DNA of 37,732 nt. It comes from Methyloprofundus sp. (GTDB taxonomy: Bacteria > Pseudomonadota > Gammaproteobacteria > Methylococcales > Methylomonadaceae). Positions within the stretch are counted from its first letter, which is position 1, and every line of letters starts with the position of its first letter. The notes beneath the pieces were generated by a model. The model was not told where the DNA came from, did not search any database, and saw only the letters and a program-made list of their open reading frames with translations. The DNA lies in the NCBI GenBank assembly GCA_013138595.1, contig WTCM01000156.1:1-37732 (forward strand), given 5' to 3'. Shown here piece by piece: positions 8,006 through 17,057 of the stretch. The position numbers and the translations under genes are program-made.

Positions 8006-11000
8006 ATGGATTATAAAAATATTGAAAATATGTTGGAAGTATTGGAAAAATTTATTCGCCATCAAATACAAGGAGACGCTGCTGATCAACTGGTGATTTT
8101 TAGTCAAAACTATTTTAGGTTTGCCGTGTTTGAAGAGCTTGCACAGCGACCTATAGAGGATTTATATGGTGCGGCTTTATCTCACTGGAATTTATTTTTA
8201 GATTTGCCCGCAGGCAAAGAAAAAGTACATATTTATAATCCCACTATTGAAGAGCACGGCTGGCAAAGTACGCATACCGTGATTGAAATAGTGTTAGTGG
8301 ATAGAGCTTTTATTTTGCAATCCCTGAGTATGGCGATTAATCGTCATGGCTTAAGTAATCAATTTGTATTGCACCCTGTATACTGGGTGTGCAGAGATAG
8401 CAAGGGGCGCTTTAGCGCATTTGCAAATGCTGAAAAAGAGGGCGCAAGACAGGAAAGTGTCTTACATATAGAACTTAATAGACAAAGCGATACGAAATTA
8501 CTGCAGCTATTAGAGCAAGACTTATATAAAGCCTTGGCGAATGTTTGTGCGGCAACTGAAGATTGGGGTGCCTGTGTAGAAAAAGTTCAACAAGCGATAC
8601 ATGATTTAAGCCAGCAAGTGGATGCGCAACAGCCTAACATTCATGAATCGATAGAATTTTTAAAATGGTTACAAAATAACCACTTTGTGTTTTTAGGCTA
8701 TCGTGAATACCATATTATTGAACAAGAAGGCGTACATGGCTTTAGTGTTATTGCAAAGTCAGGCTTAGGGGTTTTAAGAGATAGTATTGCTCCGCTACCT
8801 GAAGCCAATTTTTTAGCCATTACTGATCATGCCTATCAGTTATTAAAAACCGATAATCCTTTAGTTATTACTAAGGCGACCAGTAAATCTAAGGTGCACC
8901 GTCCTGTTTTTATGGATTATATTGGTATTAAACAATATGATGAAGCAGGAAAGGTGATGGGTGAAAAACGCTTTTTAGGCTTATATTCGTCTTCCGCCTA
9001 TTCCTGTGAGCTAAATAGCATTCCTTTAATACGGCATAAAATTAAAAGCTTATTACAGCAATCACAATTTGTTTCCAGCAGCCATACTGAAAGAGCCTTA
9101 TTATTTGTTTTAAATTCACTGCCTAGGGATGAGTTATTTTTAGCCAATTTAGAACATTTAGCAGAGTGTGCTGCGGGGGTTCTGCAGTTACAAGAAAGAC
9201 AGCGCGTCCGTGTTTTTGTGCGTTATGAAATTTATGCGCGTTTTGTCTCCCTCTTGGTTTATGTCCCTAGAGAAAAGTTTAATACGGGTTCACGTAAAAA
9301 AATCGAAGCTATTTTATTAGATGCTTTTAAAGGCAATGCTTTAGATTTTAGTGTCAAGCTATCGGAATCTACGCTTGCTAGAGTACATTTTATTATCCAT
9401 AGCAATCATGAGTGCTGTATTGATTATGAGGTTAAAGAGATCGAGCAGCGCATTGTGGCAGCTTTATCGAACTGGCATGATGAGCTAGCGGCTGAATTAC
9501 ACTCTGTTTATAATGAAGCGACTGCGAATGAATATTTTTTAAATTATCGGCATGGATTTTCAGCCGCCTATCGAGAGGCTGTGTCTGCACGAACTGCTTT
9601 ATTAGATTTAAAACGCTTTGAGAAAATGGAAAGTGACGGTTTATCGGTGTTGGGTTTTTTATATAGCCCATTAACCGCGACAGGCCAAAAACAACTGTAT
9701 TTTAAACTGTATTGTTTTGGAGAGTTAGCGACACTTTCACGTAGCTTGCCCATGTTAGAAAATATGGGAGTCAAAGTCTGTAGTGAACACCCTTATGAAG
9801 TTAAAAAACAGGGACAAGATAAGTCTTTTTGGATCCATGATTTTGGTTTAAGCTACAGCAATATGGCAACACTGGATATTGATGCCTTGAAACCTCGCTT
9901 TCAAGCGGCTTTTGAACAATGTTGGAAAAATCGTGTTGAAAATGATGGCTTTAATGCGCTGGTCGTCAGTGCTAATTTAAGCTGGCAAGAGGTTAATATT
10001 GTTAGGGCCTTGTATTTTTACCTGCGCCAAATTGGAATTGCCTTTAGCCAACACTATATAGAAAAGACTTTAATTCATAATGCTCATGTCGTCAGGTTAA
10101 TTATTCAGTTGTTTAAACAGCGTTTTGCTGGTGAAAATGCGCTAGCGCCTGACACAACTAAGTTATTAGCGGAAATAGAAGTATTGATTGAGCAAGTCAA
10201 ATCTTTGGATGAAGATCGTATCCTTAGGCGCTATTTAAACTTAATACTTGCTGCAGAAAGAACTAACTTTTTCAAATATACCGTTGATGAATTAGGTATT
10301 CCTTATTTTTCGATTAAGTTTAATTCGGCAAAAGTGGACTGCATACCTTCACCGATCCCTTATTTTGAAATTTTCGTCTATTCTCCACGCGTTGAAGGCA
10401 TACATTTACGCGGGGGAGCGGTTGCACGAGGGGGCTTGCGTTGGTCAGATAGACGTGAAGATTTTAGAACTGAAGTCTTAGGCTTAATGAAAGCGCAGAT
10501 GACTAAAAACTCAGTCATTGTCCCGACAGGAGCGAAAGGGGGCTTTGTGCTTAAGAGTCAATGTGCAAAAGAAAATTTAGCGAAAGAAGGCGTGGCTTGT
10601 TATCAATTATTTATTAAAGGTCTCTTAGATATTACCGATAATTATTCAGCCGATGCGGTGATTAAACCTGCTGGGCTGATTAGCTATGATGCGGATGACC
10701 CTTATTTAGTGGTGGCCGCAGATAAAGGCACGGCAAGTTTTTCGGATTATGCGAATGAATTATCGGTCAGCTATAACTACTGGCTGGGGGATGCTTTTGC
10801 TTCTGGAGGAACTGAAGGCTATGACCATAAAAAAATGGGCATTACAGCACGTGGTGCTTGGGTGTCTGTGCAACATCATTTTGCTAGTTTAGAGATAGAT
10901 ATTATTCATAATCCCTTTACGGTGGTCGGTATCGGAGATATGGCGGGGGATGTTTTTGGTAATGGCTTGTTGTTATCGAATAAAATTAAATTGCTTGCCG

Positions 11001-12805
11001 CTTTTAACCATGAATCAATTTTTCTTGATCCTAGCCCCAATACTGAGAGTAGCTTTATAGAAAGACAACGGCTTTTTCAGTTGCCTAGATCAAAATGGGC
11101 TGACTATGACGCTAGCCTTATTTCAACAGGCGGCGGTGTTTTTTCACGTAAGGATAAAATCATTGATGTCAGTGATGAAATCAAACAAGTGCTGGCCATA
11201 TCAGAATCTAGGTTATCACCAAATGAATTAATTAAAGCCATTTTATCAGCCCCTGTTGATTTACTCTGGAATGGAGGGATTGGTACTTATGTCAAAGCAG
11301 AGTCAGAGCAAAATAGTGAAGTAGGCGACAGAGCAAATGATGCTTTGCGTATTAATGCTAAGCAACTACGTTGCAAAGTGGTGGGTGAAGGAGGAAATCT
11401 TGGTTTTACTCAAAGTGGGCGTATTGAATATGCCTTAAATCAAGGGCGTATTAATACAGATTCTATTGATAATTCAGCTGGCGTGGATTGCTCTGACCAT
11501 GAAGTGAATATTAAAATCCTGTTAAATAAGTTAATTTTACAAGGCGATATGACCGTAAAACAGCGTCATGTGTTATTAGTCAGCATGACCCCTCAGGTGA
11601 GCGAGTTAGTCTTAAAAAATAATCATCAGCAAAATGAGGCGATTGCGATGATTGAAAAAGAATCTTTAAGTGAATTACAAGGCTTAAAACAGCTGATTAA
11701 AGCCTTGGAAAAAAAGGCGCACTTAGATCGTCGTTTAGAAAAATTAGCAAATAATAAAGAGTTGCAGACACGTAAACTAGCAGGTTTAGGCATGACACGC
11801 CCCGAGGTTTCTATTTTGCTTGCCTATACCAAGCAATTATTTAAAGCTGAATTATTGTCAGAATCAGACTCTATTAATTTACAGCTGGTTCAACATGTTT
11901 TATTAGATTATTTTCCCACTCAATTACAAACAGAGTATGCCGAGGAAATACAGTGTCATCGCCTAGCTAAAGAAATTGTGGCAAACCAGTTGATTAATAG
12001 CTTAATTAATCGTTTAGGCATTGTTTTCCCACACCGCTTTATACAAGAACTAAATTGCTCAGTTGCCGAACTGGTCAATACCTACCATTTAGTCTGTCGT
12101 ATTTTTGATATAGAGACTATTTGGAAAATGCAAAGTGAGTTAGAAAACACGGTGAGTGCGCAAGTGTTAGATCGTATTAAGTTAGGCATTAGAAAGTGGA
12201 TTGAGCGCGCGATGTATTGGTTTGTACGTAATGAGCCTCAAGCAGATGCTGCTGAGCTTTATGTGAAAGACATTGAAAGTTTAGCAGAAACACTGACTAG
12301 CTTAGTAACAAAGCAAGAGCAAAAACAGATAGATAGCACTGTAGAAGAATTAATTGCAGAGGGTATTAGTGCGCCATTAGCTCTACGCATTGCACAAAGC
12401 GATGCATTATTTGCCTGTTTAAATGCGATTAAAGTGGCTAAAAAAAGTGGGTACCCGCTAGCTGAAGTGACTAAAGGTCTCTTTTATCAAGCGTCGATAC
12501 TTAATTTAACGTGGATGCGCGAACAAATTTTACAGCTTCCCAAAGAAGCAAGTTGGGAAGCTTTAGCACGACGCGCAATGATTGATGAATATAATCAAAT
12601 TAGCTGTGTGTTATTGCAAAGTGTGCTTGCAGAAGAGGGGGGAAGCATGACTTTAAAATTAGAATCTTGGCAAGCTAATAATACTGCAGCGTATCAGCGC
12701 TATATGACCTTGGTGAACTCAGCACAAGCAGATGAAAATGTGCAGTTAGAGAAGATCGTTGTGATTTTAGGCGTGAGCTGGAACTTAACGATTTATGCGG
12801 TGTGA
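8006..12805 (+). CDS. gdhB: NAD-dependent glutamate dehydrogenase, large (about 180 kDa) class
   Basis: Oxidatively deaminates glutamate to 2-oxoglutarate and ammonia with NAD; in this class the reaction usually serves glutamate catabolism and is allosterically controlled. The 1599 residues match the usual length (about 1600). The N-terminal half (roughly 1-700) corresponds to the regulatory ACT-like region, with FLKWLQNNHFVFLGYREY (near residue 215) as a family hallmark. The catalytic core follows: RGGAVARGGLRWSDR, PTGAKGGFVLK (840-850, with the substrate lysine region), ITARGAWVSVQHHF, VVGIGDMAGDVFGNG and DLLWNGGIGTYVK, then VVGEGGNLGFTQ. The C-terminal third has the helical LAGLGMTRPEVSILLAYTK segment. 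AGGAG 7 bases upstream fixes the ATG. It stands alone, convergent with the kinase gene. Confidence 0.95.
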   Translation: MDYKNIENMLEVLEKFIRHQIQGDAADQLVIFSQNYFRFAVFEELAQRPIEDLYGAALSHWNLFLDLPAGKEKVHIYNPTIEEHGWQSTHTVIEIVLVDRAFILQSLSMAINRHGLSNQFVLHPVYWVCRDSKGRFSAFANAEKEGARQESVLHIELNRQSDTKLLQLLEQDLYKALANVCAATEDWGACVEKVQQAIHDLSQQVDAQQPNIHESIEFLKWLQNNHFVFLGYREYHIIEQEGVHGFSVIAKSGLGVLRDSIAPLPEANFLAITDHAYQLLKTDNPLVITKATSKSKVHRPVFMDYIGIKQYDEAGKVMGEKRFLGLYSSSAYSCELNSIPLIRHKIKSLLQQSQFVSSSHTERALLFVLNSLPRDELFLANLEHLAECAAGVLQLQERQRVRVFVRYEIYARFVSLLVYVPREKFNTGSRKKIEAILLDAFKGNALDFSVKLSESTLARVHFIIHSNHECCIDYEVKEIEQRIVAALSNWHDELAAELHSVYNEATANEYFLNYRHGFSAAYREAVSARTALLDLKRFEKMESDGLSVLGFLYSPLTATGQKQLYFKLYCFGELATLSRSLPMLENMGVKVCSEHPYEVKKQGQDKSFWIHDFGLSYSNMATLDIDALKPRFQAAFEQCWKNRVENDGFNALVVSANLSWQEVNIVRALYFYLRQIGIAFSQHYIEKTLIHNAHVVRLIIQLFKQRFAGENALAPDTTKLLAEIEVLIEQVKSLDEDRILRRYLNLILAAERTNFFKYTVDELGIPYFSIKFNSAKVDCIPSPIPYFEIFVYSPRVEGIHLRGGAVARGGLRWSDRREDFRTEVLGLMKAQMTKNSVIVPTGAKGGFVLKSQCAKENLAKEGVACYQLFIKGLLDITDNYSADAVIKPAGLISYDADDPYLVVAADKGTASFSDYANELSVSYNYWLGDAFASGGTEGYDHKKMGITARGAWVSVQHHFASLEIDIIHNPFTVVGIGDMAGDVFGNGLLLSNKIKLLAAFNHESIFLDPSPNTESSFIERQRLFQLPRSKWADYDASLISTGGGVFSRKDKIIDVSDEIKQVLAISESRLSPNELIKAILSAPVDLLWNGGIGTYVKAESEQNSEVGDRANDALRINAKQLRCKVVGEGGNLGFTQSGRIEYALNQGRINTDSIDNSAGVDCSDHEVNIKILLNKLILQGDMTVKQRHVLLVSMTPQVSELVLKNNHQQNEAIAMIEKESLSELQGLKQLIKALEKKAHLDRRLEKLANNKELQTRKLAGLGMTRPEVSILLAYTKQLFKAELLSESDSINLQLVQHVLLDYFPTQLQTEYAEEIQCHRLAKEIVANQLINSLINRLGIVFPHRFIQELNCSVAELVNTYHLVCRIFDIETIWKMQSELENTVSAQVLDRIKLGIRKWIERAMYWFVRNEPQADAAELYVKDIESLAETLTSLVTKQEQKQIDSTVEELIAEGISAPLALRIAQSDALFACLNAIKVAKKSGYPLAEVTKGLFYQASILNLTWMREQILQLPKEASWEALARRAMIDEYNQISCVLLQSVLAEEGGSMTLKLESWQANNTAAYQRYMTLVNSAQADENVQLEKIVVILGVSWNLTIYAV

Positions 12806-12881
12806 GTTAAGAAGCGTGCATGGAATGAGATCATCCCTGCATGTTGTTAGCAGGAATCTATGCTCAATGAATCATGAGCCG

Positions 12882-14669
12882 TTACATATTTTCCGCCGTT
12901 AAAATCTGCTCTTTGAGTGTTAATAAGTTTTCATGTTTAGGAACAGCACTTAAGCCCTCTTCAATTTTTGCTAAACTGGCTTGGTTTTTACCCTCTACAT
13001 AAAGGTCCGCAGCTTGTTGCTCAATAATATCAGCAATTTGTTTAAGCCCTGCCAGTGCCTGTTGATCATAGGGTGCAATCACAAGTGCTTGCTTATAAGC
13101 CCATACGGCATTACTGCCTGAAGGCGCGGTTAAAAAGCCGACTTCAAAATGCATTTCCGCAAGTTCTAACAAATCAGTGATTTGCTGTTGTTGTTCCGCA
13201 CTTAATGAGATCATTTCCTCATCCACAACCGTCATTTCATAGTTAACATAATAAAAGCCCACGGCTATTGCTAAGAGAGCACTAGTCGTAATGCCTCCTA
13301 GTACTTTAGGCGTAAGAGACTTTGGTTCAATTTCTGCAAGAAAATCACTGGCTGTGGCAGTACGCTGTTCTAACTCGAATGCTAAAGCATGTTTAAGTGC
13401 TAAACGGGTACGTCTATTGATACCTGAAATCGTGGGGGCTGTTAATTTTTCAAAGCATGCTATTTCGGCAGATTTTTTTGCATAGGGAGGCTGATCACTT
13501 TGGAAGGGATGTTTGCCACTAAGAATTTCATAACAGACACAGGCAAGTGCATAGACATCGTCAGCTGGGCTGGGAGGCTTACCTTCTAACATTTCTAAAC
13601 TAGCATAGGCAGGGGTTAAGGCACCTAAATCACGCGCATTAAAAACATCGTCATCAGGTCCAGAGTCAGCCATCACTGCGGCACTCGCGATACCAAAATC
13701 AAGTACTTTTACATTGCCATCTTGGGTGATAAAAACATTGCCTGGCTTGAAATCGGAGTGGATAATGTTTTTGTTATGTGCGTAGGCAAGTGCTAATGCT
13801 AGGCCCTTTATAGTCGGCCATGCTTCTTTAAAAGGCATGCCATCTCGGCATTCTTCACGGATAAATTGAGAGAGTGTTTTACCTTCTAATAGTTCCATGA
13901 CGAGAAACACATTATTGTGCTCATCTTTATCAAAGTCATAAACGGTGATGATATTGGGGTGAGCGAGTAGCTGTGTTTTTTTTGCCTCTCTCTGTAGCGC
14001 CATAAAAAGTGTAGGGTCATTTTTAAACTCATCATTGAGCGCTTTGATGGCAACATCCGTATGTGTATCTTGTGCTTCCTCTTTGCGTTTATCAGTTGCT
14101 TGGAAGACGGTACCCATTCCGCCTTTTCCTAATGCTTTTGTAATAAGAAAGCGATCTTTGATCAGCGAACCTACTTGGATACTTTCAGGCTTTTTATGTG
14201 CCGTTTTTGTTTTGTTAAGAGTGGGTTTTGCTATTGTCTCTGTTTGTAGCAAAGTCTCTTCGGGCTTATCACTGCTTATTGAGCTTAAAGAGACTAAAAC
14301 AGTTTCATCTGTTGCTGTATTAGCGTTGGGAATAGGGGAGAGAATCGTTTCATCCTCTGCAATATCCTGTGTGCTTGCTAAAGGCACTATCATTGTTTCA
14401 TCTGTTGCCGTATCAGTGCTAGGGATAGGCGATAAAATAGTTTCATCTTCCACAGCTGTGTGCTGTTGCGGAGTGATCAGTGTTTCATCGCTTATCGTAG
14501 GAGAATTAGCAATGGGAGATAGGCGGGTTACATCTTCTGCACTGAGTGATGGCACTATAATCGTTTCATCACTTTCTGTACTCGTACTAGGGGTAGGTAT
14601 GAGTACAGTGACATCAGATAAGTCTGAATGACTTATCTGTGTGGCATCATTTTCAGGCTTATGGGTCAC
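12882..14669 (-). CDS. membrane Ser/Thr protein kinase of the T6SS locus (PpkA-type role)
   Basis: A 595-residue Hanks-type kinase. Residues 1-160 are a disordered, threonine-rich tail with nine repeats (separate entry). The kinase domain spans about 169-448: G-loop LGKGGMGTVF (180-189), Lys209 in VAIKAL, catalytic loop HSDFKPGN (304-311, Ser replacing the Arg of HRD), DFG at 324-326, and activation/P+1 segment LTPAYASLEML. One membrane helix (about 457-474) leads to a periplasmic part with TPR-like helices. This layout fits a kinase sensing an outer signal and phosphorylating cytoplasmic T6SS parts, as PpkA does with Fha1 in P. aeruginosa. It starts 10 bp after a caspase-like lipoprotein gene (same transcript) and is divergent from fha; the matching PP2C phosphatase is at 26568. 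It lacks the von Willebrand domain of P. aeruginosa PpkA. Confidence 0.88.
   Translation of the reverse strand: MTHKPENDATQISHSDLSDVTVLIPTPSTSTESDETIIVPSLSAEDVTRLSPIANSPTISDETLITPQQHTAVEDETILSPIPSTDTATDETMIVPLASTQDIAEDETILSPIPNANTATDETVLVSLSSISSDKPEETLLQTETIAKPTLNKTKTAHKKPESIQVGSLIKDRFLITKALGKGGMGTVFQATDKRKEEAQDTHTDVAIKALNDEFKNDPTLFMALQREAKKTQLLAHPNIITVYDFDKDEHNNVFLVMELLEGKTLSQFIREECRDGMPFKEAWPTIKGLALALAYAHNKNIIHSDFKPGNVFITQDGNVKVLDFGIASAAVMADSGPDDDVFNARDLGALTPAYASLEMLEGKPPSPADDVYALACVCYEILSGKHPFQSDQPPYAKKSAEIACFEKLTAPTISGINRRTRLALKHALAFELEQRTATASDFLAEIEPKSLTPKVLGGITTSALLAIAVGFYYVNYEMTVVDEEMISLSAEQQQQITDLLELAEMHFEVGFLTAPSGSNAVWAYKQALVIAPYDQQALAGLKQIADIIEQQAADLYVEGKNQASLAKIEEGLSAVPKHENLLTLKEQILTAENM
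14241..14615 (-). repeat. nine threonine-motif repeats in the kinase N-terminal tail
   Basis: Residues 19-143 of the kinase hold nine motifs of the form (D/E)-x-T-(I/L/V/M/R)-x-x-P or close variants: threonines 21, 36, 48, 63, 77, 92, 108, 123 and 139, that is every 12-16 residues. Examples are DETIIVP, DETLITP, DETILSP (twice), DETMIVP and DETVLVS. The regular spacing and conserved Thr with hydrophobic +1 to +3 residues suggest phosphorylated docking sites for an FHA domain. TssL carries a matching DRTIIRP. Confidence 0.85.
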
Positions 14670-14679
14670 TTTTTATCCT

Positions 14680-16689
14680 TTATTTTTGAGCAAGGAAAAA
14701 ATAAGGGCTTCCTTGATGCCCAGCATGGAGCATAGCTGAGTATTGAGGTGACTGTTGAAAGCCAACAGAGGCTGCTGATTTTTGCACATTGTTAGCAACA
14801 GACCTAAACAATTCATAATCTTCTATCAGCCCATTGTTTTGCTTTAAAGCACTTAAAAAAGCACGTGCAAAAATAGAGTGCTTACCACCATCAGAATCTA
14901 ACACAGGTTTGACTCCTCCAGAAGTAATCACGGTACGTGCTTTACGTTTAACCATAAAGTTTAGCCACTTAGTACGTTTTTCCTGAGCCATTTTTCCTGG
15001 TAAACGTACCACTGCACTTTTGGTCATTGCACCTGAATAACAAGAATCTGCAACCACTAAAATATGCTTAGCCGCCATAATATTTAAGTATTGAGTGATG
15101 CTATGGCTGGATAACCAATTAGCACTATTATCAGATTCTGCATCGGTCGGTAGCCAGTAGGCACTTTGGTCAGACTTATCGATTTCACCATGCCCTGCAT
15201 AGTAAATTAATAGATTATCTTTTTCAGTTAATAGTTGGCGTAAATCATTGAAGGCCGTCATTATTTGGTGTCTGTTGGCATTAATTAATAAAGTGGTTTT
15301 ATAACCATAACGTACGCGTAAGGTTTCTTCTACAGAGCGTGCATCATTGACTGACGTTTTTAAATCAGTGAGTTGTGCATAGTTTTTATTACCAATGACG
15401 AGCGCATAAAAACGTCCAAAATTAACCGATGCATAATCAGTGCTAACTGCTTGCATAGGAGGGTGTAAGTCTAGGGCTGGAGATTCTGAGCTTTTGGCAA
15501 GTAAGTTAAAATCTAATTGACCCGCAGAGCCTTGTTGATAATTGGCAATGATTTTAACAGGGGTTAAATCTTCATTAATCGCAACATCTGTACGAAACAT
15601 ACCTTTCAAGTCTACAGCTACTGTTTCACCATTAATGGTTAAAGAAAGTAATTGATCAAATTTATCAATTTTTCCTATCACTTTTTTAGTTTTACGGATA
15701 GCCCTTAGTTGGTAGCTTGGTACACCTCGTGTCAATAGCATCGGAGGCTCGATGATTTCGATTCCCGCACTGCTTAATAAAATACTTTTAGATGCCGTGG
15801 ACGGGGTAGTGCTACTTTGTTCAACTGTTTGTTGAATTTCAGCGAGTTTAAGCTTTTGTTGATCTATTGAGGACTGGTTATCTTGCAGTTGCTGTTCTAA
15901 TTGTTGAATAAGCTGCTGGTTACCTTGTTTTTTATTTTTTTCTCGGCTTAGGCTTTGGCGTGATCGGCTTAGCTGAGACTGGAGTTTTGTTAACTCATTT
16001 TGTTGGTTTTGGTAGTTTTGGCGTGCAGTGCTAAGTTGTTGGCTTAAAGCATCTGCTTGCTGTTGGTAGCCTGCCGATTCTTCGCGTAAGACCCCAAGCT
16101 GTTCTTCATAGCCAGCTGAAACAGTAGCCTCTGTTACTGAAGCAAATTCTAAATCAGTATTATCTAGCCCTGATGCTTTACGATACCAGTTTAATGCAGT
16201 AGGTAAGCTTTGCTCTACACCTAGACCTTTTTCATATAAATGACCTAGATTAATTTGCGCACTAGAGTCGCCTTGTGCCGCCGCTTTACGATACCACTGT
16301 GCTGCGATAGCAGGATCAGCTAAGCTACCTAAGCCTTTTTCATACATTTCACCGACAATGACTTGAGCTTTAGCATTGCCTTCTTTTGCTTGAGGTAACC
16401 AAACTTTTAATGAAGAGGCGTAATTTGCACGATCATAGGCAACATATTCGCCGCCGCGGGTTTCGCATTCACCTGCCGTTGTTTGAATCGGTCGGCGACT
16501 AGTCAGATAGGTCATTTTTCCTAATTTACGCATTTGCCCAGGTAGTAGGCAGTCAACGACAAATAATTTATCTGTTTGTGCTGCCGTATAATGCTCTCCC
16601 TCTTTTATCATGCTGGGTTGACAGCCTAGTAAAAGGAGTAATGGTAAAATAACGGTCTGCTTAATATGTGTTTTTTTTATGAATAGCAT
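14680..16689 (-). CDS. lipoprotein with Sel1 repeats, coiled coil and caspase-like (C14) domain
   Basis: A 669-residue protein. The N-terminus has a basic start, a hydrophobic stretch and a lipobox LLGC with Cys23 followed by Gln, which predicts an outer-membrane lipoprotein facing the periplasm. Two Sel1-type repeats follow (about 105-176; GEMYEKGLG, GHLYEKGLG), then a Gln-rich coiled coil (about 195-292), a beta-rich linker, and a caspase-like domain (about 425-660). The catalytic dyad is visible: His500 in YYAGHGE and Cys550 in VADSCYSG, with VIGNKNY and NDA motifs before them. It shares a transcript with the Ser/Thr kinase (10-bp gap) and is divergent from the T6SS operon. It may act as sensor or activator of the kinase, a processing protease, or a toxin; none is shown. 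The start has AGGGAGAG upstream on its strand. Confidence 0.88.
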   Translation of the reverse strand: MLFIKKTHIKQTVILPLLLLLGCQPSMIKEGEHYTAAQTDKLFVVDCLLPGQMRKLGKMTYLTSRRPIQTTAGECETRGGEYVAYDRANYASSLKVWLPQAKEGNAKAQVIVGEMYEKGLGSLADPAIAAQWYRKAAAQGDSSAQINLGHLYEKGLGVEQSLPTALNWYRKASGLDNTDLEFASVTEATVSAGYEEQLGVLREESAGYQQQADALSQQLSTARQNYQNQQNELTKLQSQLSRSRQSLSREKNKKQGNQQLIQQLEQQLQDNQSSIDQQKLKLAEIQQTVEQSSTTPSTASKSILLSSAGIEIIEPPMLLTRGVPSYQLRAIRKTKKVIGKIDKFDQLLSLTINGETVAVDLKGMFRTDVAINEDLTPVKIIANYQQGSAGQLDFNLLAKSSESPALDLHPPMQAVSTDYASVNFGRFYALVIGNKNYAQLTDLKTSVNDARSVEETLRVRYGYKTTLLINANRHQIMTAFNDLRQLLTEKDNLLIYYAGHGEIDKSDQSAYWLPTDAESDNSANWLSSHSITQYLNIMAAKHILVVADSCYSGAMTKSAVVRLPGKMAQEKRTKWLNFMVKRKARTVITSGGVKPVLDSDGGKHSIFARAFLSALKQNNGLIEDYELFRSVANNVQKSAASVGFQQSPQYSAMLHAGHQGSPYFFLAQK

Positions 16690-17000
16690 TAGAACACTCT
16701 CCCTATTGAAAGCAAATGCCTCTGGTTGATTCAGAGGTTTGAAATATAATTTTAGTCTTTAATATTATTTCTATCTACCTTTATATTTTTAGTGGGCGGT
16801 GAAAATAGAGGTATATTGCTTAAAACTTTTTATTTGTTGGGTAGAATCACTACGGAATCTAGGCTAGAATATATCCTTAAATATGGGGAGCATAAATATG
16901 CTTCACTTATATTTTATTAACGTCTATAGTTAGGTTTTTTAGAGCTAGAGTAATTGCTTAGTTTTGGCTTTAAATTAGGTCTATAATGCCTAGCTAAAAA
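16690..17000. other. divergent promoter region between caspase/kinase and T6SS operons
   Basis: No gene is seen in these 311 AT-rich bases, which must carry both promoters. Visible items: TATAAT at 16982-16987 for the rightward operon; a near-palindrome AGCATA-AA-TATGCT at 16889-16902 between the two units, a candidate site for a shared regulator; and on the minus side the Shine-Dalgarno AGGGAGAG. I saw no sigma-54 promoter here. Confidence 0.55.
16958..16987 (+). promoter_or_regulatory. candidate sigma-70 promoter of the T6SS operon
   Basis: A perfect -10 box TATAAT (16982-16987) lies 18 bp after a poor -35 (TTAGTT, 16958-16963). Initiation near 16994 would leave a leader of about 64 bases to the ATG at 17058, and would make a TTG start at 17001 nearly leaderless, which favours the ATG for fha. 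Confidence 0.5.
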
Positions 17001-17057
17001 TTGCTTGGGAGTAAATATTATTTACCCCTTACTTCTTTGCCGAGTGGGAATATCAAA

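Noticed and set aside
12836-12879. Weak hairpins CCTGC/GCAGG and GCTCA/TGAGC between the convergent gdhB and kinase genes
   Set aside because: Five-base stems without T-runs; terminators are expected here but these are too weak to call.
14035-14631. 198-codon open frame on the plus strand opposite the kinase N-terminus
   Set aside because: Its repetitive Ser/Val-rich translation is only the mirror of the threonine repeats on the minus strand; no ribosome site and no recognisable domain.
13800-14669. Kinase tail as a toxin or adhesin repeat region
   Set aside because: The repeats precede a cytoplasmic kinase domain with no signal peptide, so they face the cytoplasm.
17001-17057. TTG start extending Fha by 19 residues
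   Set aside because: It would begin about 7 bases after the inferred transcription start, and the extension is unrelated to the FHA fold; ATG at 17058 fits better.
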